Source of the DNA: Alphaproteobacteria bacterium
GTDB taxonomy: Bacteria; Pseudomonadota; Alphaproteobacteria; Acetobacterales; Acetobacteraceae
Direction: 5' to 3'
DNA length: 20,277 nt
NCBI GenBank assembly: GCA_013298245.1
Contig: JAAFHD010000012.1
Location: 1-20,277 of the forward strand
Positions 15,344 to 20,277 of this stretch are shown one piece after another. Every line of letters begins with the position of its first letter. Within the stretch, counting starts at the first letter, position 1. The notes under the pieces were generated by a model. The model did no database searches. It was not told the DNA's origin and saw nothing but the letters and a program-made list of their open reading frames with translations. The translations under genes were made by a program, and so were the position numbers.

Positions 15344-15706
15344 ATGCAGGACCCGCCCGACTTGTCGCAGCTGGCCGAGGATTGGATCACCCTCTGGCAG
15401 AGCGAGCTTGCCGCCATGGCGGCCGACCCGGAGCTGGCGGAAGCCTGGGCGGCGCAGGTCGCGTTGGCGGCTGCGTTTTGGCGCGCGCAGACCGTCCGCT
15501 GGCCCAAGCATGACGCAGCCCATGCTCCGCCGCGGCCCGCGCCCGCTGGCGCTACACCTGATGGGCAGCGCGATGCGCGCGATGGCGGCGATGACCTCCG
15601 CGCCCGTATCGCCGAGCTGGAGCGGCGCCTGGCCGATATCACCACAGGGGCGCCACGAGGTGGCGCGAATCCGCGCGGCGGTCGCAAGCCTCGGCGCAAG
15701 CCCTGA
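15344..15706 (+). CDS. Small helical protein upstream of the PhaC-like gene, unknown function (120 aa)
   Basis: This is a soluble protein with no signal peptide. Residues 1-50 form amphipathic helix rich in Trp, Leu and Glu (PDLSQLAEDWITLWQSELAA), then AEAWAAQVALAAAFWRAQ. A Pro/Ala-rich linker follows. Residues about 86-99 ([16 protein letters not shown]) form a short leucine-heptad coiled coil, and the tail is Arg/Lys-rich. Codons in the part before the overlap end mostly in G or C, as in real genes here. The layout resembles small PHA-synthase partners such as PhaE or phasins, but I cannot assign it to either family by sequence. The ATG at 15344 has only a weak GGGA upstream. Its last 197 nt overlap the next gene in another frame, so co-translation is likely. 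Confidence 0.65.
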   Translation: MQDPPDLSQLAEDWITLWQSELAAMAADPELAEAWAAQVALAAAFWRAQTVRWPKHDAAHAPPRPAPAGATPDGQRDARDGGDDLRARIAELERRLADITTGAPRGGANPRGGRKPRRKP

Positions 15707-16715
15707 GGCGTTTTCCGGCGCCGTCTGGCGGCGCCTGTTGGAACAGGACCGCGCGCTGATCGCGGGCATCGCGGCCTACCGCCGCCACCCGCATGCGCGC
15801 AAGCTGGAAGACCCCGCGGTGATCTGGCGCGAAGGCCCGGCGCGCGTGCTGAGCTTCGCGCCGCGCGGGCGCCCTGTGCTGTTCGTGCCGAGCCTGGTGA
15901 ACCGCGCCTATGTGCTGGACCTGGACGAAGGCGCGTCCATGCTGCGCTGGCTGGCGACGCAGGGTCTGCGCCCGCTGCTGCTGGATTGGGGCTGGCCCGG
16001 TGCGGCGGAGCGGCGCTTCACGCTGACGGATGTGGTGGCCGGGCGCTTGGAACGCGCGCTGGCGGCGGTGCCGGGGCGCGTGGCGCTGGCGGGGTATTGC
16101 ATGGGCGGGTTGCTGGCGTTGGCGGCCGCGCTGCGTCGGCCAGAGAAGGTGCGCGGCCTGGCGCTGCTGGCCACGCCCTGGGACTTCCATGCTGAGGACG
16201 CCCGCCGCGCGCAGGGCCTGGCTGCGCTGCTACCGGGCTTCGAGCCGTTGCTGGAAGCGCAGGGCGCGCTTTCGGTCGATGCGTTGCAGATGTTGTTCGC
16301 GGCGCTGGATCCTTTCGCCATCGCGGAGAAATTCCGCGCCTTCGGAAGGCTACGCCAGGACAGCCCGCGCGCGCGGCGTTTCGTCGTGCTGGAGGACTGG
16401 CTGAATGATGGCGTGCCGCTGCCAGCGCCGCTGGCGCGCGAGACATTGGCAGGCTGGTATGGCCGCAATGATCCGGCGCGCGGCGAGTGGCATGTGGCGG
16501 GCCTGCCGGTGCGGCCGGCGGACTGGGCAGGGCCTGCCTTCATTGCCGTGCCTAAGCGCGACCGGATCGTGCCGCCCGCCTCGGCGCGCGCGTTGGCGGT
16601 GATGCCGGGCGCGGTGCTGCATGAGGCGGCGGCCGGGCATATCGGGATGGTGGCGGGGGAGGGCGCAGAAGCGGCCTTGTGGCGGCCACTGGCGGGGTGG
16701 TTGAAGGCGGTTTGA
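15510..16715 (+). CDS. PhaC-like polyhydroxyalkanoate synthase / alpha-beta hydrolase
   Basis: The protein has 401 aa from the ATG at 15510. It shows a synthase-type triad: C197 in the lipase-like box GYCMGG, D351 in PKRDRIVP and H377 in AAGHIGM. A Cys nucleophile rather than Ser is the mark of PHA synthases. [27 protein letters not shown] and [13 protein letters not shown] match the N-terminal part of the hydrolase domain. The protein is shorter than class I PhaC (about 590 aa) and nearer class III PhaC. Start choice is difficult. The segment [12 protein letters not shown] looks like the conserved start of this subfamily as I recall it, which favours 15510 or 15522 and implies a long overlap. 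A GTG at 15660 would cut the overlap to 47 nt but remove that segment. Polymerisation of hydroxyacyl-CoA is the likely role; a depolymerase-like function is possible. Confidence 0.8.
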   Translation: MTQPMLRRGPRPLALHLMGSAMRAMAAMTSAPVSPSWSGAWPISPQGRHEVARIRAAVASLGASPEAFSGAVWRRLLEQDRALIAGIAAYRRHPHARKLEDPAVIWREGPARVLSFAPRGRPVLFVPSLVNRAYVLDLDEGASMLRWLATQGLRPLLLDWGWPGAAERRFTLTDVVAGRLERALAAVPGRVALAGYCMGGLLALAAALRRPEKVRGLALLATPWDFHAEDARRAQGLAALLPGFEPLLEAQGALSVDALQMLFAALDPFAIAEKFRAFGRLRQDSPRARRFVVLEDWLNDGVPLPAPLARETLAGWYGRNDPARGEWHVAGLPVRPADWAGPAFIAVPKRDRIVPPASARALAVMPGAVLHEAAAGHIGMVAGEGAEAALWRPLAGWLKAV

Positions 16716-16782
16716 ACATCCAAGGTTGCACCGCTTCCACGTCTGCGCGACAACAGCCGCACATAGGGAAAGAGCCATCACC

Positions 16783-17958
16783 ATGACCGAAATCGTCATC
16801 GCTTCCGCCGCGCGCACGCCGGTCGGTTCCTTCAACGGCGCCTTCGCCAGCCTGCCCGCGCACACGCTGGGCCAGGTCGCGATCCAGGCCGCGCTGAGCC
16901 GCGCCGGCGTGAAGGCCGAGGAAGTGGACGAGGTCATCATGGGCCAGATTCTGGCCGGCGGCGCGGGCCAGAACCCGGCGCGCCAGGCCGCGATTCATGC
17001 CGGCATTCCGAACGAGGCGACGGCCTTTGGCATCAACCAGCTCTGTGGTTCGGGCCTGCGTGCGGTGGCCTTGGCGGCGCAGCAGGTGGCGTCGGGTGAT
17101 GCGACGATCGTCGTCGCCGGTGGCCAGGAAAGCATGACCCAGGCGCCGCATTGCGCGAACCTGCGCGCGGGCCAGAAGATGGGCGGCCTGGAACTGATCG
17201 ACACAATGCTGAAGGACGGCCTGATGGACGCCTTCAACGGCTACCACATGGGCAACACGGCCGAGAATGTCGCGCAGAAATACCAGATCACGCGGCAGGA
17301 ACAGGATGAGTTCGCGGCTGGTTCGCAGCGTAAGGCGGGTGAAGCTATGGCCGCTGGTCGCTTCAAGGATGAGATCGCGCCGGTGACCGTGAAGGGTCGC
17401 AAGGGCGACACCGTCATTTCCGACGACGAATATCCGAAGCCCGAGACCACCGCTGATGTGCTGGCCAAGCTGCGCCCGGCCTTCAACAAGGAAGGCACCG
17501 TCACGGCTGGCAATGCGTCGGGCATCAATGATGGTGCGGCCGCGTTGGTGGTGATGTCGGCCGAGGAAGCCAAGAAGCGCGGCATCACGCCGCTGGCGCG
17601 CATCGTGTCCTGGGCGACGGCGGGCGTGGACCCGGCGATCATGGGCACCGGCCCCATCCCGGCCAGCCGCAAGGCCTTGAAGAAGGCCGGCTGGACCATC
17701 GATGATCTGGACCTGATCGAGGCCAATGAAGCTTTTGCCGCGCAGGCGATCGCGGTGAACAAGGACCTCGGCTGGGATACGTCGAAGGTCAACGTGAATG
17801 GCGGCGCGATCGCGCTGGGCCACCCGGTGGGTGCGTCGGGTGCGCGCGTGCTGACGACGCTGCTGTTCGAAATGCAGCGCCGTGGGGCGAAGCGCGGCCT
17901 GGCCACGCTGTGCATCGGCGGCGGCATGGGTGTGGCCATGTGCGTGGAGCGGGCCTGA
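16783..17958 (+). CDS. phaA: Acetyl-CoA C-acetyltransferase (thiolase)
   Basis: This biosynthetic-type thiolase of 391 aa condenses two acetyl-CoA to acetoacetyl-CoA, the first step to PHB, and can also run in reverse. The nucleophile C88 is in [14 protein letters not shown]347 in [16 protein letters not shown], and the second active-site C377 in [16 protein letters not shown]. These positions match those of the Zoogloea enzyme within one residue. [11 protein letters not shown] and [16 protein letters not shown] are also typical. The ATG at 16783 follows AGGGAAAGAG at 16765-16774. The 67-nt gap before it holds a weak TTGCAC -35-like box at 16726-16731. Located after the PhaC-like gene and near phaR, it is probably the PHA thiolase. 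No acetoacetyl-CoA reductase (phaB) is in the window, so a role in general acetoacetyl-CoA metabolism remains possible. Confidence 0.93.
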   Translation: MTEIVIASAARTPVGSFNGAFASLPAHTLGQVAIQAALSRAGVKAEEVDEVIMGQILAGGAGQNPARQAAIHAGIPNEATAFGINQLCGSGLRAVALAAQQVASGDATIVVAGGQESMTQAPHCANLRAGQKMGGLELIDTMLKDGLMDAFNGYHMGNTAENVAQKYQITRQEQDEFAAGSQRKAGEAMAAGRFKDEIAPVTVKGRKGDTVISDDEYPKPETTADVLAKLRPAFNKEGTVTAGNASGINDGAAALVVMSAEEAKKRGITPLARIVSWATAGVDPAIMGTGPIPASRKALKKAGWTIDDLDLIEANEAFAAQAIAVNKDLGWDTSKVNVNGGAIALGHPVGASGARVLTTLLFEMQRRGAKRGLATLCIGGGMGVAMCVERA

Positions 17959-17963
17959 CGCCC

Positions 17964-17981
17964 TGGGGCCTTACCGCCCCA
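17964..17981. terminator. Weak hairpin between convergent phaA and mmsB
   Basis: TGGGGC (17964-17969) and GCCCCA (17976-17981) form a 6-bp stem with a 6-nt loop that contains the mmsB stop codon. The genes are only 12 nt apart and converge, so this is the only place for a shared terminator. No U-tract is present, and the assignment is weak. Confidence 0.25.
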
Positions 17982-18828
17982 TCCCGCGCAGCATGGTGAT
18001 GATGGCGGAGAAGTCGAAATTTCCTCCGCCATCGGCGACGAAATCCTCGTAGAGTTCCAAGGCGCGCGCACCCAGTGGCGTGGCCGCGCCGAATTCTTCC
18101 GCCGCCTGCTGCGACAGGCCGAGATCCTTCACCATCAGCGTCGTCGCGAAGCCGGGGCGGTATTCGCGATTGGCCGGGCTGCCGGGCACCGGGCCAGGCA
18201 CCGGGCAATAGGTGGACAGCGACCAGCATTGGCCTGACGACCGGCTGGCGACTTCGAACAAGGCCTGGTGCGAAAGTCCCAGTTTTTCCGCCAGGATGAA
18301 GGCCTCGCAGGTGCCGACCATGCTGATCGCCAGCAGCATGTTGTTGCACGCCTTGGCGGCCTGGCCCGCACCCGCATCGCCGCAATGGATGATGTTGCGG
18401 CCCATGGCTTCCAGCAGCGGTTTGGCCTCGGCGAAGCGCGCTGCATCGCCGCCCACCATGAAGGTCAGTGTGGCGTTTTCGGCACCCATCACGCCGCCGG
18501 AGACGGGCGCGTCCAGCATGCCCGGGAGTTGCGATGCCAGGTCCTGCGCGGTGGTTACATCGATGGTGGAGCAGTCGATCTTCAGCGCATCGGGCGCTGC
18601 TTGCGCCAGGCTTTCCCAAGCTGCGCGCACATGATCGCCGGCGGGCAGCATGGTGATGACGGCGTCAGCGCCGGCGACCGCTTCCGCGCCACTGGCAGCG
18701 CAATTGCCGAAGGCCGCGCGCGCGGCTTCGTTCAAGTCGAAGCCCACCACGTCATGCCCGGCGCGCGCCAGGTTGCGCGCCATGGGCAGGCCCATATTGC
18801 CAAGGCCGATGAAGGCGATGCGTGCCAT
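17971..18828 (-). CDS. mmsB: 3-hydroxyisobutyrate dehydrogenase
   Basis: The enzyme oxidises 3-hydroxyisobutyrate to methylmalonate semialdehyde with NAD in valine degradation. The 285-aa length is normal. The Rossmann start MARIAFIGLGNMGLPMARNL carries G-x-G-x-MG-x-PM. DAPVSGGVMGAENATLTFMV is the substrate-binding signature, and GQAAKACNNMLLAISM contains the catalytic Lys (K159). The segment from PVPGPVPGSPANREYRPGF onward favours MmsB over tartronate semialdehyde reductase, which shares the fold. The ATG at 18828 follows the phoD stop by 12 nt, with AAGGGG overlapping that stop codon as ribosome-binding site, so the two genes are probably co-transcribed. The usual partner mmsA is not in the window. 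Confidence 0.92.
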   Translation of the reverse strand: MARIAFIGLGNMGLPMARNLARAGHDVVGFDLNEAARAAFGNCAASGAEAVAGADAVITMLPAGDHVRAAWESLAQAAPDALKIDCSTIDVTTAQDLASQLPGMLDAPVSGGVMGAENATLTFMVGGDAARFAEAKPLLEAMGRNIIHCGDAGAGQAAKACNNMLLAISMVGTCEAFILAEKLGLSHQALFEVASRSSGQCWSLSTYCPVPGPVPGSPANREYRPGFATTLMVKDLGLSQQAAEEFGAATPLGARALELYEDFVADGGGNFDFSAIITMLRGMGR

Positions 18829-18840
18829 GTCTGTGTCCCC

Positions 18841-20277
18841 TTATGCGCGAGAAATACCGGGTGCCGCGCGCGCCGTCACGAAGCGCGCCACACTCTCCGC
18901 CGGCGCGCCTGTGCGCGTGACGAAAGGCAGCGCCATGTAGTCGGCGCTGAACTGCGTGCGGGTCATCTCGTGCCGCGTCCAGCCGCGGCGGGCGTGGTGG
19001 AACTGGATATGCGGGCTGGCCTGCATGATGCCGGCGGCGTTGGGCTCCGCCTCGCGCCCATCGCCCTCGCTGGTGATGGAGGTGCAGATGAACTCCGCAC
19101 CACCGCCCGGAATCGCGGCCACCCAGGCGCGATGCACATCGCCGGTCAGCACGATGGGGTTTGCCACACCCTGCGCGCGCAACCCGCCCAGCAGGCGCTC
19201 GCGCGCGGCCGGGTAGCCATCCCAGGCATCCATGGAGGTGCGGCCATCGGCGAAGATGCGCGGCGCCATGAAGACCTGCTGCGCCAGGATGTGGAAACCA
19301 GGTGCGCGCGCGCCCTGCATCAGCCAGGCTTCCTGGGCGGGGCCGAGCATCTGCGCATCGGGGCGCGCCACTGCTTCGCAGGCCAGTTGCAGCCGGTCGC
19401 CGCAGGGTTGGTCGTCGCGAAAGCTGCGCGTGTCCAGCACGTGGAAATGCCCGAGATCGCCCAGCCGGAAGCGGCGATACGCACCGATGGAATCGGCGCG
19501 CGGCGCCAATGCGGGGCGCACCGGCATGTGCTCGTACCAGGCTTGGAACGCCGCGGCTTTTCGCGTGGCGAAGGCGGCCGGATCGGTGCCTGGTTTTTCG
19601 CTATGCGGGCCGGCCCAGTTGTTCTCCACCTCATGGTCGTCGAAGGCCATGATGAAGGGGAGCGCTGCGTGCGCCGCCTGCAAATCAGAGTCGCGCCGAT
19701 ACTGGGCATAGCGCGCGCGATACTGCGCCAGCGTCACGCATTCCGGCCCGTCATGGCTGCGCACCACGCCGCCCCACCCGCGTGCGCCGATTTCGCGCCG
19801 TGCATATTCGTAGATGTAGTCGCCATTGAAGAAGACGAAATCCAGCGCCGCATCGCGCGCGATATGCGACCAGGCGGTGAAGAAGCCGTGTTCGAAATGC
19901 TGGCAGGATGTGTTGGCGAAACGCAGTGTGTCGGCGCGGTCGGGCAGGGTTTTCGTGCGGCCCGTGGGGCTGGCCGCCCCCATTGCGTGGAAGCGATACC
20001 AATAGTGCCGGCCGGGGCGCAGACCTCCGGCGACCACATGCACGGCATGTGCGGATTCCGGCCGCGCCACAGCATCACCGCGCGCGATGATGCGCGCGAA
20101 AGCTTCATCCTCCGCGACCTCCCACCGCATGGGCACGGGCGCATCGGACGTGGGATCCAGCCGCGTCCACAACACAACGGAATCCTGCGCCGGATCACCA
20201 CTGGCGACACCCAGGCCGAATAGTGCCGGCTGGCCGGTCGCGGGCAGCAAAGCCGGCAGCGCCAATGCACCGCCCAA
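18841..20277 (-). CDS. phoD: PhoD-type alkaline phosphatase/phosphodiesterase, N-terminus outside window
   Basis: The frame is open to the right edge, so the true start and the probable Tat signal peptide lie outside; a TTG at the very edge is not a credible start. The 478 visible residues carry a PhoD-type N-terminal domain (FGLGVASGDPAQDSVVLWTR, then HYWYRFHA). The metallophosphatase domain follows: ANTSCQH with the Fe-binding Cys position, FFNGDYIYE, FDDHEVENNW and LTGDVHRAW with metal-binding Asp and His. FHVLDTRSFR lies between. PhoD enzymes release phosphate from phosphomono- and diesters in the periplasm, with Ca and Fe as cofactors. Phosphate-starvation control would be expected, but the promoter is not in view. 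mmsB follows on the same strand after 12 nt, an unexpected pairing for a phosphatase. Confidence 0.93.
   Translation of the reverse strand: MGGALALPALLPATGQPALFGLGVASGDPAQDSVVLWTRLDPTSDAPVPMRWEVAEDEAFARIIARGDAVARPESAHAVHVVAGGLRPGRHYWYRFHAMGAASPTGRTKTLPDRADTLRFANTSCQHFEHGFFTAWSHIARDAALDFVFFNGDYIYEYARREIGARGWGGVVRSHDGPECVTLAQYRARYAQYRRDSDLQAAHAALPFIMAFDDHEVENNWAGPHSEKPGTDPAAFATRKAAAFQAWYEHMPVRPALAPRADSIGAYRRFRLGDLGHFHVLDTRSFRDDQPCGDRLQLACEAVARPDAQMLGPAQEAWLMQGARAPGFHILAQQVFMAPRIFADGRTSMDAWDGYPAARERLLGGLRAQGVANPIVLTGDVHRAWVAAIPGGGAEFICTSITSEGDGREAEPNAAGIMQASPHIQFHHARRGWTRHEMTRTQFSADYMALPFVTRTGAPAESVARFVTARAAPGISRA

Noticed and set aside
15334..15513. 59-codon frame whose stop forms ATGA with the PhaC-like start
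   Set aside because: The 4-nt overlap is attractive, but the peptide is Gly/Arg/Ala-rich with no structure. The +1 frame from 15344 has better codon third positions and clear helices.
16552..17823. 423-codon minus-strand ORF opposite the thiolase gene
   Set aside because: It is a shadow of a gene with all thiolase active-site residues, and its product has biased composition.
18268..20223. 651-codon plus-strand ORF, longest open frame in the window
   Set aside because: It is antisense to mmsB and phoD, both with intact catalytic motifs. Its product is a compositionally biased His/Arg/Gly/Ala string without domains, as expected for GC-rich shadow frames.

Overview
This GC-rich window has back-to-back genes, many sharing 1-4 nt at their ends and some starting with GTG or TTG. 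Together with PhaR and an MmsB-type dehydrogenase, this points to the chromosome of an alphaproteobacterium, probably of the Acetobacteraceae/Rhodospirillales type. That placement is inferred from protein style; no rRNA or marker gene is present. I see no tRNA, rRNA, IS element, CRISPR array or prophage. No gap between genes reaches 300 bases.

Layout. Positions 1-3506 (+) hold a ketopantoate-reductase-family gene cut by the left edge, a 74-aa predicted secreted protein behind an unusual leader, selO (protein AMPylase), and a universal stress protein with an FNR/FixK-type palindrome upstream. Positions 3577-12280 (+) are one chain of six genes, each overlapping the next by 1-4 nt: glmU, glmS, purH, rmuC, a concentrative nucleoside transporter and a class III aminotransferase. 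This joins amino-sugar precursor synthesis, the end of purine synthesis, a recombination factor and nucleoside uptake in one apparent transcription unit. mutL (12336-14072, -) converges on it, with a hairpin between. A ParD/ParE-type toxin-antitoxin pair (14139-14671, +) diverges from mutL and runs tail to tail into phaR.

Positions 14668-17958 form a polyhydroxyalkanoate (PHA) locus: phaR (-), then divergently a small helical protein, a PhaC-like alpha/beta hydrolase with a Cys-Asp-His triad, and a phaA-type thiolase. The small protein and the PhaC-like gene appear to overlap by about 197 nt in different frames. A TGC-N3-GCA element in the divergent promoter fits PhaR control. Positions 17971-20277 (-) hold mmsB (3-hydroxyisobutyrate dehydrogenase) downstream of a PhoD-type phosphatase/phosphodiesterase cut by the right edge.

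No wholly new system such as a defence island is evident. The items most worth a second look are the long PHA-locus overlap, the hairpin covering the ribosome-binding site of the small secreted protein, the FNR/FixK-like box before the stress protein, and the PhaR-operator candidate.
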